Origin: CAWUKT01 sp963923035
Lineage (GTDB): Bacteria > Bacteroidota > Bacteroidia > J057 > JADKCL01
Direction of reading: 5' to 3'
Length of the DNA: 33,891 nucleotides
Assembly: GCA_963923035.1 (NCBI GenBank)
Contig: CAWUKT010000077.1
Coordinates: 1 to 33,891, forward strand
The notes under the pieces were generated by a model, which was not told the DNA's origin, ran no database searches, and saw only the letters and a list, made by a program, of their open reading frames with translations. Shown piece after piece: positions 24,282-33,448 of this stretch; the first letter of the stretch is position 1, and each line of letters begins with the position of its first letter. A program made the translations under genes and the position numbers.

Positions 24282-26024
24282 TCAATTCGATGCGCGGATG
24301 GACCGAATGAGCATCCGGTAGCAATCCAGATGCAATTCTTCGAGGGCCAGCTGTTTGGCTGGGCCGACATTGGCTGGGAAGCCATTGTCGAGCAAGAAAG
24401 CCAACCGGTCCGGCCGGTTGGACCGAACGGCCGCGAGGACCGGAGCCTCCGCCAATTCGGGAGTGCTGAGGATCTCGGGCATGCGCTCCAAATACCATTT
24501 GACCCACCACTCAAATACCGCCTGATCCGGATGGTCCACCGCCGTGGCCAATGGATTCAACACAACATGGGTGTTCAGGACCTTGGGAACGCCCATCAGA
24601 ATATGGTCCGGACTATATTCAAGCGCCACCTCCAAAGTGGGGCGTGAGGCATAAGACCCAATCGCATGTTCCAGCAGGGACCAGCCATCTTCGCTCATCG
24701 GAAACCGTTCCCCTTCCTTCTCCAATAAATGCCGTAGGATTTCTGGTCGGTCCAATTCAGCTGCCCGGGCCATCGCGGAGGATGCTTGCCTGAGTTCGGG
24801 GTTGGGGGAAAGGGAGGGAAAAAGGGAAATCAACGCGTGTCGGTTGCGGAGGATGAGGGGGAAAAACAAACTCCGCCCCTTGCAGTCCCGAAGATTGGGA
24901 TCGGCACCCGCCTTCAGGAGCCATTGGATCAGGTCGTCGGGAGCGTTGGCCCGGACCGCCCAATGCAGCAAGGGCAACCCGGTCGGGGTTGCATTGGCGG
25001 CATCGGCATTGGGGACGAGCTGCTTTAAGGTGGAAAGGTCATGTCTCAGGACGGCTTCCAAGGCATCGGAGACCATGTTCGCATCGTCCCGGGCCCCGTT
25101 CATGAGCAATAGCTGGGCCGCGAGGGCATGGTGACTGACGACACTGATGAAGAAAGGCGAACGGCCCCGGGAATCGGGCACATTGAGGTCCAACTGTCCC
25201 CCCATCAGCGCGCTGATGACCCGGAGATCACCCTTTTGGGTCGCTGCATGAATCGGAAAGTCTCCTTTTCCATCCGGGACCATGACCGGAGCACCATTCC
25301 GGACCAGTTCTTCCACACAACCCCCACAGTCATTTTCCAAGGCCAAATGCAGCAAAGTCAGGCCCTTTTCATTCCGCCAACTCCAATCCACGTCGCTTCC
25401 CTCCAACATCGCCCCCAAAACCTGGGAATGACCCGCCTTCACTGCAATGCTGAGGGCCGTATTCCCATTGGGGCTCACCAATTCCGGGTCCATTCCCTGC
25501 GCCAACAATAGCGGAACGCATTGGTAAGCATTGGACGCGGCCGCGCGCTGAAGCAAATTGGTTTGGCCCGAAGGATGGGCCGCCCCGACTCCCTGATCAA
25601 ACAAATACTTCAATTCTTGGGGCCGGTCGTACTCCACGGCGAATGACGTCGCATTTATTCCGGAGCCGTCGGCATATTTCAGGTCCCACCCCGCCCGTTG
25701 GAGGAGCATCAGGAACCGATAATTTCCGTGGGCGGTCGCAGTCCAAACCGGAGGAAAGAAAGAGGGAGGGTCACTGGAATGCGCCCCATACTGAACCATG
25801 AGGGTGAAAAAGTCGGTTCGGTCCACCATCAAAGAATAATGTACCGCAGCGTATTGCTGGTAGAGTGGATTGAGCGGGCCCGCGCCTTTTTCCAGTACCC
25901 CCACCGCCTTATCGTACTCTTTCATGATGACATGGTCGATCAACATGGAGTCCAATTTCGATTGTTGGGCCAGCGTGGAGGAGAAAAAAAGAAAGACAAC
26001 CCCGGGAATGAGAGACCACTTCAT
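24282..26024 (-). CDS. Exported ankyrin-repeat protein
   Basis: 580 residues with a signal peptide (1-19, ending STLAQ). Nearly the whole mature protein is ankyrin repeats, some 10-14 by eye: clear units include GNTALSIAVKAGHSQVLGAML, EKGLTLLHLALEND and GLPLLHWAVRANAPDDLIQW. It carries no catalytic domain and no T9SS sorting domain, so it is probably periplasmic or surface-associated via partners. Ankyrin repeats bind proteins, and the partner is unknown. The gene is alone on the minus strand between the convergent UspA gene and the T9SS cargo gene 75 bases upstream (26100-27224), with which it could share a transcript. Confidence 0.88.
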   Translation of the reverse strand: MKWSLIPGVVFLFFSSTLAQQSKLDSMLIDHVIMKEYDKAVGVLEKGAGPLNPLYQQYAAVHYSLMVDRTDFFTLMVQYGAHSSDPPSFFPPVWTATAHGNYRFLMLLQRAGWDLKYADGSGINATSFAVEYDRPQELKYLFDQGVGAAHPSGQTNLLQRAAASNAYQCVPLLLAQGMDPELVSPNGNTALSIAVKAGHSQVLGAMLEGSDVDWSWRNEKGLTLLHLALENDCGGCVEELVRNGAPVMVPDGKGDFPIHAATQKGDLRVISALMGGQLDLNVPDSRGRSPFFISVVSHHALAAQLLLMNGARDDANMVSDALEAVLRHDLSTLKQLVPNADAANATPTGLPLLHWAVRANAPDDLIQWLLKAGADPNLRDCKGRSLFFPLILRNRHALISLFPSLSPNPELRQASSAMARAAELDRPEILRHLLEKEGERFPMSEDGWSLLEHAIGSYASRPTLEVALEYSPDHILMGVPKVLNTHVVLNPLATAVDHPDQAVFEWWVKWYLERMPEILSTPELAEAPVLAAVRSNRPDRLAFLLDNGFPANVGPAKQLALEELHLDCYRMLIRSIRASN

Positions 26025-26099
26025 GGGGGAAAGATAAAGAATAAATCGTTGGGAGACCGAAAGGCCGGGGAGAAGGAGAACAGCGTCCGTCAGGGGAAA

Positions 26100-27224
26100 T
26101 TACTGAATGACGACCCGTTCGCGGACCTGCGTGGATTTGCCGCGGGCGAGGAGGAAATAGACGCCCGGTGCCGGATCGTTGACCTGAAGGTGAACCGCCC
26201 GGGTTTCAACGCCCATTTCCATCACCTGGTGCTGGACCAGACGGCCAGAAAGGTCCACGAGGCGCAGGTCCACCGTTTGGGTTTCAGAGGAGGTCAATTC
26301 AAATGCAAAACGGCCCTGGTTGGGATTGGGTTGAGGGGCGGAAAGGGTGAGGGAACGGTCGGTGAAGGTGACGGGGATGATGTCGGAATAATCGACTTTG
26401 CCGGCTTGGTCGACTTGGCGGAGGCGGTAGAAGGCCCGGCCGCTCAGCGGCCGACCATCGGTATACGCATACGGATGGTCCTTATTGGTTTCGGTCGGAA
26501 CGGCGCCGAGGGTTTCAAAGCTGCGGCCATCCTGGCTGCGTTGCACATCGAAGCGGCCTGTGGGCGCATCGGCAGCGGCCCACTCCAGGTGGACCTCATT
26601 GTCACGGGCTTCCCCGTGGAAATACGTCAGCTCGACCGGCAGAATGCAGTCGACCAACACATTGTCCATGATCAGGGTCTCAGAACCAGCCGTATTCCGC
26701 ATCTGCACCTGCAACTGAAGTGTGGCCCCACTCAGCCCCGAGAGGATCACCGTGGTGCTGCCCCAGTCGGCGTCGTCAAAGACGCCCAGCCGGGAGTCGC
26801 CCGAGAGGGTATGCGTTGCCTCTCCATCCCCATTCCAGTTGGGAATGACCGTGAACGGTCCGGCATCGATGCTGTAATAGATGTCAAAATAATCGACGTT
26901 GATCCCGCAGGCACAGCTCAGCCCCTCATGGTCGCCTGTTTCGATGGCATCCATGCTGATTTGGACATCCCCACACCCCGCAATATTGATGTTTTGGCTG
27001 GTCCAGGTCGAAAACGCATTCACATCGCTGGCCTGAAAGCTCCCCGAGCGCACCTCGAAGAAATCCCCGGCCGCACAGCCTCCACACGTGGCGGTCCAAC
27101 TGCTTCCGGCACCCGTGGTGGTTCCGTCGGCGTAGGAATCAAAGTTTTCGGAGAAAAACTGGGCGGGAAGGGACTGGCTTCCAACTAGGCATATCAGCAA
27201 CAGGAGTATGGCGTAGCGTTTCAT
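26100..27224 (-). CDS. T9SS type A cargo protein with a jelly-roll-like N-terminal domain
   Basis: 374 residues from ATG 27224 (MKRYAILLLL); the frame upstream to 27290 is not a good N-terminus. Signal peptide 1-22 (QSLPAQ). Residues 25-193 look like a MAM/galactose-binding-type jelly roll (FSENFDSYADGTTT; STTVILSGLSGATLQLQVQMRNTAGSETLIMDNV) with Cys pairs at 47/50 and 104/106. The linker module 194-287 (LPVELTYFHGEARDNEVHLEWAA...RFDVQRS) is the fibronectin-like piece that usually precedes sorting domains. Residues 297-374 are the type A sorting domain. It is exported to the surface or medium, possibly carbohydrate-binding (inference). No catalytic motif is seen. Confidence 0.85.
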   Translation of the reverse strand: MKRYAILLLLICLVGSQSLPAQFFSENFDSYADGTTTGAGSSWTATCGGCAAGDFFEVRSGSFQASDVNAFSTWTSQNINIAGCGDVQISMDAIETGDHEGLSCACGINVDYFDIYYSIDAGPFTVIPNWNGDGEATHTLSGDSRLGVFDDADWGSTTVILSGLSGATLQLQVQMRNTAGSETLIMDNVLVDCILPVELTYFHGEARDNEVHLEWAAADAPTGRFDVQRSQDGRSFETLGAVPTETNKDHPYAYTDGRPLSGRAFYRLRQVDQAGKVDYSDIIPVTFTDRSLTLSAPQPNPNQGRFAFELTSSETQTVDLRLVDLSGRLVQHQVMEMGVETRAVHLQVNDPAPGVYFLLARGKSTQVRERVVIQ

Positions 27225-27303
27225 GAATAGCAATGATAAAATGGATTCAGCGGTGGTCTCAGCGTCTAAACAACTCCCGGTGGAGTTCACAACAACATCG
27301 CAA

Positions 27304-27311
27304 CAAAAGTA
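27304..27311 (-). promoter_or_regulatory. TAnnTTTG-type -7 element upstream of the T9SS cargo gene
   Basis: The minus strand reads TACTTTTG at 27311-27304, an exact match to the -7 consensus, 80 bases before the start codon. No convincing -33 element was found at 17-23 bases, so this is weak. Confidence 0.25.
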
Positions 27312-27363
27312 CAGAATCCTAACGCGCGCTTGGCCCTCATGGTTCGGCTCCAGCCAGATTTAA

Positions 27364-27396
27364 CCAAAAAATAAAATTCGCCCTCCTGTTGAGGCG
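27364..27396 (-). terminator. Probable terminator of the helix-hairpin-helix gene
   Basis: On the minus strand CGCCTC pairs with GAGGGCG through one bulged G (arms at 27391-27396 and 27379-27385), followed by the T-rich stretch AATTTTATTTTTTGG. It lies 31 bases past the stop codon. Confidence 0.5.
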
Positions 27397-27427
27397 GTAT
27401 TCGGCTAAAGGATAGATTTTCAGTTGA

Positions 27428-28369
27428 TTAGAATTGAATATAAGGTTGCAAGCGTTCCCAGAACGCAGCATCCATGGGTTTGATGGGGGAGAGGTCGGCC
27501 ATCGAAGCGAAAGGACCGTGCTGATCGCGGTAGGCGACAATGATCCCGGCCTGCTTGGGGCTGATATAACCGTGGGCCGCCAATTCGTCGGCGCTCGCCC
27601 GGTTGATGGCAAGGTGGGGAAAAGCCGAGAAATCATCCCCCACCGTCAATTCGCCCCGCATCCGTTCCAGGTTCTCGGGCCGGATGCCCCAGACTTCGGA
27701 GAGTTGGTCGAGGGAATGGAAAAAGAAAATACGCTGGCGGTACTTGAGGAGCGTCCGGGCGGTCTTGGGCCCAATGCCGCTCACGGCATCCAACGCGGCG
27801 GAGTCGGCCGTATTGAGGTTGACCGGCAAGGCCGGTCCCTTTTCCGCGGGGCGTTCCGCCAGCTCCCGGGGCGGATCATCCGCCGCCGAATCCAGAGGAA
27901 GGACTTCCCCATCTGCCAGGACCGGTGAGGCCACCGGCCCGTCCACCGGAGCCGCCACCGGCTCCACGTACACCTGCGGGGCGATCCCCGCGTAGCGCTC
28001 CGAATCGATGCCGTAGACCTGTTGCAGGTCCTCCACGCGCTGAAAGCCGCCGATAAGGCGGCGGTACTTGACGATCCGACGCGCAAAGGTCGGCCCGATG
28101 CCTTTCACCCGCATCAATTCCGTGGTATCTGCCCCATTCAACTCCACCCGAACGATTTCCCGTTGCTTTTTCCCGGCCTTTTCTCCCTTCGTCCGCACCT
28201 CATTTCCCAACCGCTCGCCTCCCGCTGCCTCCTGTTCCGTGGCCAACTCCGCCGGATCCGCTTGCTGGGCGAGATAGGATACCCGCCAGCGCCACCCGAC
28301 CAGGGCGACGACCACCGCCAACAAAATAATGGCCCCCCGCTTTTGCGAGGCAGTCAAACGATTGAACAT
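27428..28369 (-). CDS. Membrane-anchored triple helix-hairpin-helix (ComEA-like) protein
   Basis: 313 residues. One N-terminal membrane segment (about 12-29) is followed by a charged and Pro-rich linker and three ComEA-type helix-hairpin-helix modules: 75-135 (VELNGADTTELMRVKGIGPTFARRIVKYR), 183-240 (VNLNTADSAALDAVSGIGPKTARTLLKYR) and 253-313 (LAINRASADELAAHGYISPKQAGIIVAYR). The GIG hairpins of modules 1 and 2 are intact; module 3 has YIS. ComEA proteins bind incoming DNA non-specifically during natural transformation; triple-module versions are common in Bacteroidota but their role there is unproven. It probably acts in the periplasm. No competence gene adjoins it; the AGCS symporter gene upstream is closed off by a terminator. 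Confidence 0.88.
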   Translation of the reverse strand: MFNRLTASQKRGAIILLAVVVALVGWRWRVSYLAQQADPAELATEQEAAGGERLGNEVRTKGEKAGKKQREIVRVELNGADTTELMRVKGIGPTFARRIVKYRRLIGGFQRVEDLQQVYGIDSERYAGIAPQVYVEPVAAPVDGPVASPVLADGEVLPLDSAADDPPRELAERPAEKGPALPVNLNTADSAALDAVSGIGPKTARTLLKYRQRIFFFHSLDQLSEVWGIRPENLERMRGELTVGDDFSAFPHLAINRASADELAAHGYISPKQAGIIVAYRDQHGPFASMADLSPIKPMDAAFWERLQPYIQF

Positions 28370-28417
28370 GATTCAGCTGTTGTAGAGTTTTACCGTTGGA
28401 AGGAAAGAACGGGGAAG

Positions 28418-28453
28418 GAAAAAGCCCGCCTCCAGAAGAACTGAAGGCGGGCT
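28418..28453 (-). terminator. Rho-independent terminator after the AGCS symporter gene
   Basis: AGCCCGCCT at 28423-28431 pairs over 9 bp with AGGCGGGCT at 28445-28453 around a 13-base loop. On the minus strand it is followed by TTTTTCC. It begins ten bases past the symporter stop codon. Confidence 0.85.
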
Positions 28454-28463
28454 GAATTTATGC

Positions 28464-30065
28464 TTAAACGCTTAGTTTCTGTCCTTTTTTCTCTCGTATC
28501 GCCCCGACGTAGAGCTTCAACTCGCTCTTGACCACCGGTAGCAAGATGACCAGACCAATCATGTTGGGGACCATCATCGCGAAGATCATCGCGTCCGAGA
28601 AGTTGATGACCGCATTCAGGCTGGAAGCCGCGCCGATCACTACGAAGACACAGAAGAGAATCTTGTAGGAATACTCGGTCGTCTTGCCGCGTCCGAAGAG
28701 GTAAGTCCAGGCCTGGAAGCCGTAGTAGGACCAGGAAATCATAGAGGAGAAGGCAAACAGAACGACCGCGACGGCCAGGACGTAGGGGAACCAGGAGAGG
28801 GTCTTGGCGAAGGCCGCGGAAGTCGTGACCACACCGTCGAAGGGCTGTCCGGCCGGGATGGCATCGCCGTAACCGGAGACGATCAGCACAATGGCGGTCA
28901 TGGTACAGACCACCACGGTATCAATAAAGGGCTCCAGCAAGGCGACCAGGCCTTCCGAAGCTGCGTATTTCGTTTTTACAGCGGAGTGGGCAATTGATGC
29001 TGATCCAATCCCCGCTTCATTGGAGAATGCCGCTCGTTGGAAACCAGCGACCAGTACCCCGAGGATACCCCCGGCGACGCCCATCGGTTCAAAGGCTCCG
29101 CTGAAGATCGAGGAGAAGGCCTTCGGAACGGCGTCGGCCTGGACGATCAGGACGATGATGGCAGCCAGTACGTAGATGGCCACCATGAAGGGGACGATTT
29201 TATCGGTCACCTTGGCGATGGACTTGATCCCGCCAATGATCACGATGCCGACCAGGATGGCCATGACAATTCCGAACAACCAGCCGTAGCCAGCCAGGAT
29301 GCTGTCCGCACCCCCGGTGACATTTTCCACCATCTTAAAGGCCTGGTTGGACTGGAACATATTACCCCCCCCGAAGGAGCCGCCAATACACATGATGGCG
29401 AACAAAACCGCGAGAACTTTGCCCAGACCAGCGGCACCTTTCAGGCGCAGGCCCTTGCTGAGGTAGTACATGGGACCGCCGTAGACCGTCCCATCTTCGC
29501 CCACTTCGCGGAACTTCACCCCGAGGGTACATTCCGTGAACTTGGATGCCATGCCCAACAAGCCGGCCAGGATCATCCAGAAGGTGGCTCCAGGGCCACC
29601 CAGAGACAGGGCCACCGCGACCCCGGCAATGTTGCCGAGTCCTACCGTGGCCGAGAGGGCAGCCGTCAGCGCCTGGAAGTGGGACACTTCCCCTTCCGCG
29701 CCTTCCACCCGGATCGTATCCGGAATATCGCCGTCTACCGTTTGGACGGAGTCACTGGCCGTCACCTTTTCCAGATCATCATATTTGCCCCGCACAATCG
29801 CAATCGAAGTCGGGAAGGCAGTGAAGTTGATGAGGCGGAAATAAATGGTGAAGAGGATGGCTCCGAGGATCAGTACCACCAGTACCCACGGCACTGAAAC
29901 GCTCTCTGTGATCGGAATGGCTGCAAAAATAGCGCTGACAAACCATCCGGTAGCCTGTCCGAATGCCTCGTCAATTTTCTGGTCCATTCCCTTTTCCTGG
30001 GCTTCCTGGGCGAAGGTCAGCAAAGGAAGACCGAGAGTCAGGAATAACGCGAGAAGTCTCTTCAT
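28464..30065 (-). CDS. Sodium:alanine (AGCS family) symporter
   Basis: 533 residues with about ten to eleven membrane segments. Family motifs are clear: GGPGATFWMILAGLLGMASKF (around 150-170), EVGEDGTVYGGPMYYLSKG, and FSNEAGIGSASIAHSAVKT, the hallmark of the AGCS sodium/alanine-glycine symporters. It imports small neutral amino acids with sodium across the inner membrane. The first 27 residues (MKRLLALFLTLGLPLLTFAQ) look like an added cleavable signal peptide before the usual N-terminus. It is a single-gene unit: the upstream 169-base gap faces the SDR operon and a terminator follows. The exact amino-acid substrate cannot be read. Confidence 0.93.
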   Translation of the reverse strand: MKRLLALFLTLGLPLLTFAQEAQEKGMDQKIDEAFGQATGWFVSAIFAAIPITESVSVPWVLVVLILGAILFTIYFRLINFTAFPTSIAIVRGKYDDLEKVTASDSVQTVDGDIPDTIRVEGAEGEVSHFQALTAALSATVGLGNIAGVAVALSLGGPGATFWMILAGLLGMASKFTECTLGVKFREVGEDGTVYGGPMYYLSKGLRLKGAAGLGKVLAVLFAIMCIGGSFGGGNMFQSNQAFKMVENVTGGADSILAGYGWLFGIVMAILVGIVIIGGIKSIAKVTDKIVPFMVAIYVLAAIIVLIVQADAVPKAFSSIFSGAFEPMGVAGGILGVLVAGFQRAAFSNEAGIGSASIAHSAVKTKYAASEGLVALLEPFIDTVVVCTMTAIVLIVSGYGDAIPAGQPFDGVVTTSAAFAKTLSWFPYVLAVAVVLFAFSSMISWSYYGFQAWTYLFGRGKTTEYSYKILFCVFVVIGAASSLNAVINFSDAMIFAMMVPNMIGLVILLPVVKSELKLYVGAIREKKGQKLSV

Positions 30066-30234
30066 ATTCAGCTTGTTGAAGTCAAATTGTACTGTAACCC
30101 AAACGGTACTTCAGATCAATAAAGGCCTAAAATAGAAAAATATACGACCGGGGGAAAGGGGAAATTGAGAATGCGCAATCCTTGCCCCCTTGAGATCAGG
30201 GCCTTTTGAGAGGAAGGAAATGGGGAAATGAGAA

Positions 30235-31152
30235 CTAGCGGGCGTAATCAAACAGTTGCCTCTCGATGACCTGAAGGCCATCGCGGAAGTTGCGGGGGCG
30301 GTAGCCCAGCTCCGTTTGTGCCTTGAGGATGACAAATCCGGTGCGGGGCGGGCGTTTGGCCGGTTGGGCGAGCGTTGTGCTATCGATCTCGGTGATCAGG
30401 GAAGCGTCCAGGTCCCAGTGGGCCGCTACCTGACGGACCATCTCCACCACACTCAGCGTCTCCGGCCCACTCAGGTGGTAAATGCCCGTTTTCTCCTTCA
30501 TGGCGATCAGGATCACGCCTTCGGCGAGGTCCTCCGCCAGGGTCGGGCTCCGAAACTGGTCGTTGACCACATTGATGGATTGGCCATCCGACAGCGCCTT
30601 CTTGGCCCACAAGACAATATTGCTGCGGGACATGTCCGCCACCACGCCATAGACCAGCATGGTCCGGGCAATCGCAAAGGGAATCCCGGCCCCCAGGACA
30701 ATTTCTTCCCCCCGGAGCTTCGACCGACCGTAGACCGAGAGGGGATTGGGCTTGTCTTTTTCTGCGTAGGGACCATCCTCTCCATCAAAGATGAAGTCCG
30801 TGGAGATGTGGATGATGCGGGTGCCAAAGTCGCGGCAGACCTGGCACATCAATTCCACCGCCTTCACATTCAGCTCCTCACACAGGTCCGGGTCCAGCTC
30901 GCACTTGTCCACGTGGGTCAGCGCCGCACAATTGATCAGCTCGGTGGGCTGGTAGACCTCGAACAGCTCCCGCATCCGCGTTTCATCCGTAATGTCCAAT
31001 TCTTCGTAGGCATACCCCTCTGTATTGGGGTTGCGGTTGCTGCCACGGCCCGTGGCAACCAGTTGAATGGCAGCCCGGTTGGAGAGCTTGTCCACCAGTT
31101 TCTGACCGAGGAGGCCATTGGCACCGGTAATGAGGATGGTTTTGGCAATCAT
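30235..31152 (-). CDS. SDR-family nucleotide-sugar reductase (RmlD-like)
   Basis: 305 residues, a Rossmann-fold extended short-chain dehydrogenase. The cofactor motif is G10-x2-G13-x2-G16 (TGANGLLG), the catalytic residues are T118-D119 (STDFIFDG) and Y141-x3-K145 (YGRSK), and the NCAALTHVDKCE segment matches dTDP-4-dehydrorhamnose reductase (RmlD)-type proteins. It probably reduces or epimerises a nucleotide-linked sugar for surface polysaccharide, but a rhamnose cluster (rmlA, B, C) is not present here, so the substrate is open. It is the third gene of the minus-strand operon after the sulfotransferase and GNAT-like genes (47-base gap). Confidence 0.85.
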   Translation of the reverse strand: MIAKTILITGANGLLGQKLVDKLSNRAAIQLVATGRGSNRNPNTEGYAYEELDITDETRMRELFEVYQPTELINCAALTHVDKCELDPDLCEELNVKAVELMCQVCRDFGTRIIHISTDFIFDGEDGPYAEKDKPNPLSVYGRSKLRGEEIVLGAGIPFAIARTMLVYGVVADMSRSNIVLWAKKALSDGQSINVVNDQFRSPTLAEDLAEGVILIAMKEKTGIYHLSGPETLSVVEMVRQVAAHWDLDASLITEIDSTTLAQPAKRPPRTGFVILKAQTELGYRPRNFRDGLQVIERQLFDYAR

Positions 31153-31199
31153 AGAAGCGGAATCTTTTCGGACGGCAAATTACAGAAACCGGGGGAGAA

Positions 31200-32315
31200 T
31201 CAGACAGAATCGAAGCTGGAAATATAGAGGGGACGGCTTTTCAGGTCGTCGATGATTTGCTCCGAGACCCCACAGTTCCGCACAATGACGCTGGCGGGCG
31301 TATCCGAATTGAAGCGGTGCAGGATACCGATTTTTCCATTGCGGATCACATCATTGACCTTGCTCTTCCGGTCCATCCACAACAGGCTCGTATGCAGTCC
31401 GAAGTGCTTGAGGGCGGTTTCGATCAGGGAAAATGCCGTGTCTTCGTAGCCGTCGGCCCACCACAGGCCATCCACCGAGATGAACCTGAAGGCCGAAGGG
31501 TTGAAGAGTTTGGACATGAATGGAGTCCGGGGCAGCATTTTCATGATCATTTTGCCCGAGAAGCCCGGCATTTCCTGCACCACCCAGTGACAGGCCATCG
31601 CGCCCAGGCCACCGACGATCTTGTCCCCGTCCTTGAAGACAAAGTATTCGCTGTCGGGAAAGAGAAAGAGGTTTTTGGCGGTGAAGAGGGCGTGGTTGCG
31701 GTAGAAATCGGTCACCTTCTCCGTGATTTCCGGTTGCACTTCCGGCGTAGCAAGGTGGACCCGGGGATCGGCCTTGGGCTTGAAGCGGCTGAAGGGGAGG
31801 GTGCTGAATTCACCCACGGGAGAGAAGCCCATGGATTCGGTCATTTCAGACGACCGCGCATTGTCCATCTCCACAAAGGCGTAGAAAAAGGCTTCCTTCG
31901 GTCCGGGGCCTTCCCCGGTATACAGGTCATAGGGCCGGTTCATGACCCGCGTGATCATTTTCTTGATGAATCCACCCGACTTGCTCTTGGCATTGGACTG
32001 GTGGGCATCCTTCCGTTGCAGGTTGGAGTTCATGGAGAGGTAGCGCACATAGAAGGCATCGGCCGGACCGGCCGGTTGGTGGAGGATGCGGTGGGAGAAG
32101 CCCACCACGCCCATCAGCCGTCCGCCCTTGCGGAGGGAAAGGAAGTAGGGATCCTGCTGGTGATTGATGCGGCCCGGTGTGTCCAGGTGCCGGTACAAGG
32201 TACCCCCCGGAGTCCCAAAGATCGTCCTGGTCACCAAATCGATTTCATCCTGTCGCGCGGCATTCGCCAGGGACAAGGCGATATCTCCACGTTCAAACAT
32301 GTTGCGTACTTCCAT
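31200..32315 (-). CDS. GNAT-fold acyltransferase-like protein
   Basis: 371 residues from ATG 32315 (MEVRNMF); a GTG at 32333 overlapping the upstream stop (GTGA) is the alternative and adds six residues. The N-terminal part (about 15-115) contains RKGGRLMGVVGFSHR and FYVRYLSMN, compatible with GNAT acetyltransferase strands 4-5, and the second half (about 195-330) has FVFKDGDKIVGGLGAMACHW, perhaps a second GNAT-like lobe. No definite acetyl-CoA motif (R/QxxGxG/A) is visible, so the call is tentative. Its location between a sulfotransferase and an SDR, on one transcript, suggests a role in modifying a lipid, sugar or small surface molecule. Confidence 0.55.
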   Translation of the reverse strand: MEVRNMFERGDIALSLANAARQDEIDLVTRTIFGTPGGTLYRHLDTPGRINHQQDPYFLSLRKGGRLMGVVGFSHRILHQPAGPADAFYVRYLSMNSNLQRKDAHQSNAKSKSGGFIKKMITRVMNRPYDLYTGEGPGPKEAFFYAFVEMDNARSSEMTESMGFSPVGEFSTLPFSRFKPKADPRVHLATPEVQPEITEKVTDFYRNHALFTAKNLFLFPDSEYFVFKDGDKIVGGLGAMACHWVVQEMPGFSGKMIMKMLPRTPFMSKLFNPSAFRFISVDGLWWADGYEDTAFSLIETALKHFGLHTSLLWMDRKSKVNDVIRNGKIGILHRFNSDTPASVIVRNCGVSEQIIDDLKSRPLYISSFDSV

Positions 32316-32329
32316 AACTGCTTCTCTAC

Positions 32330-33448
32330 TCACTTCTTTGTTTCCGGGTAGCCAAACGCCTCAAAGGCGAAGTTCCAGCGTTCCCGTACCCTATTGACTT
32401 CGTCCTCCGAATATTGGTGGACATTCTTTTTGTAATTCTTGATCGTCCCCAGATACGCCTCGATGCGGGGCCGGGCTTCTTCCCAACCTTCGATCCGCAG
32501 GGAACCGTATATCTCCTCCATGATCTTCAGGGGGCGTTTCTCCAGATCGGTATAAGCAATTTCTATCAGGTTCTCGGCGGGTACCTGGTTCCGCTTGGCC
32601 AGGTAATCCCCCACAATATCTTCGTAGATGCTGAGGATGCCTTCGTCGCGCATCTCCGGCGTCATCTTCTGGACGTGGAGGGCCGGGCCGGCTGCATCGT
32701 AGAGTCGGCGGGTGGAAAAGAAAACGGTCACCGGGTCCCGGTGCAAGAAGATGAAGCGGGCGTTCGGCCACATCTCCAGCAGGGTATCGAGGCGCCCGGT
32801 ATGGGCGGGATTTTTCAGGACCAACTGGCTCTTGCCCTGGCTGTACGCCGCCTTTTGGATGATCCGGATAAACTTTTTCTTCCACCGGGCCTTCTGCGAT
32901 GGACTCAAGCCCTGCAACCGGACGTAGCGGAGGTAGTCCTGCCAGATCCGCTTGGGATACATCCAGGTATTCATAAAGGAATAGGGGCTGACATTGGCGA
33001 GGGCGAGTTCCTCTTCCTGGGGCGTCACCATTGAGAGGGCCATATTGTCCATCGGACGGGTGCTCGGAATCATAGATCTCATTACCCCTTTGACCAGCGG
33101 ATTCGTCAGGAAGGAGTGGGGAAACAGGGTTTGGACCATGGTGGTACAGCCAAACTGGGGATCCTGGTCAAACAAATTGTGCATGTGGGTGGTGCCGCTC
33201 CGCCAGTGTCCGATGATGAAGATGGGCGTGTCGATCTCCGTTTCCCGAATTTTTTGGCCGTGGCGCAGGGATTCGTACCAATTGAAGGGAGCGAAGAACA
33301 AAGAGGTCAGGAAAACGAGCGGGAGCTTGAGCCAGTACTTGTAGTAGATGGGCTGGAAGAAATGCTGACCGACGAGGCGAAGGATATTGCCGGGGTTGCT
33401 CCCTACGATGGGGCTGAAAAAATAACTGGACCGGTCAATTTTCTTCAT
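32330..33448 (-). CDS. Sulfotransferase family protein
   Basis: 372 residues from ATG 33448 (MKKIDRSSYFFSP); ATG 33493 (MPIKDP) is a second possible start, and the frame beyond it to 33613 is unconvincing. The PAPS 5'-phosphosulfate loop is IIGHWRSGTTHMHNLF (about 78-93), and the 3'-phosphate region is RFIFLHRDPVTVFFSTRR. Residues 35-60 are hydrophobic and may attach to the membrane. The family moves sulfate from PAPS to hydroxyl or amino groups; the acceptor here is unknown (sugar, lipid or protein Tyr). It is the first gene of the operon with the GNAT-like and SDR genes. Confidence 0.85.
   Translation of the reverse strand: MKKIDRSSYFFSPIVGSNPGNILRLVGQHFFQPIYYKYWLKLPLVFLTSLFFAPFNWYESLRHGQKIRETEIDTPIFIIGHWRSGTTHMHNLFDQDPQFGCTTMVQTLFPHSFLTNPLVKGVMRSMIPSTRPMDNMALSMVTPQEEELALANVSPYSFMNTWMYPKRIWQDYLRYVRLQGLSPSQKARWKKKFIRIIQKAAYSQGKSQLVLKNPAHTGRLDTLLEMWPNARFIFLHRDPVTVFFSTRRLYDAAGPALHVQKMTPEMRDEGILSIYEDIVGDYLAKRNQVPAENLIEIAYTDLEKRPLKIMEEIYGSLRIEGWEEARPRIEAYLGTIKNYKKNVHQYSEDEVNRVRERWNFAFEAFGYPETKK

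Noticed and set aside
25698..27188. 496-codon + strand frame across the ankyrin and T9SS cargo genes
   Set aside because: It spans parts of two supported opposite-strand genes and their gap, with no domain.
30066..30234. Promoter elements CAAA-N3-TA (complement) near the AGCS start
   Set aside because: The spacing inside the -7 box is one base too long in both cases, and no -33 element pairs with them.
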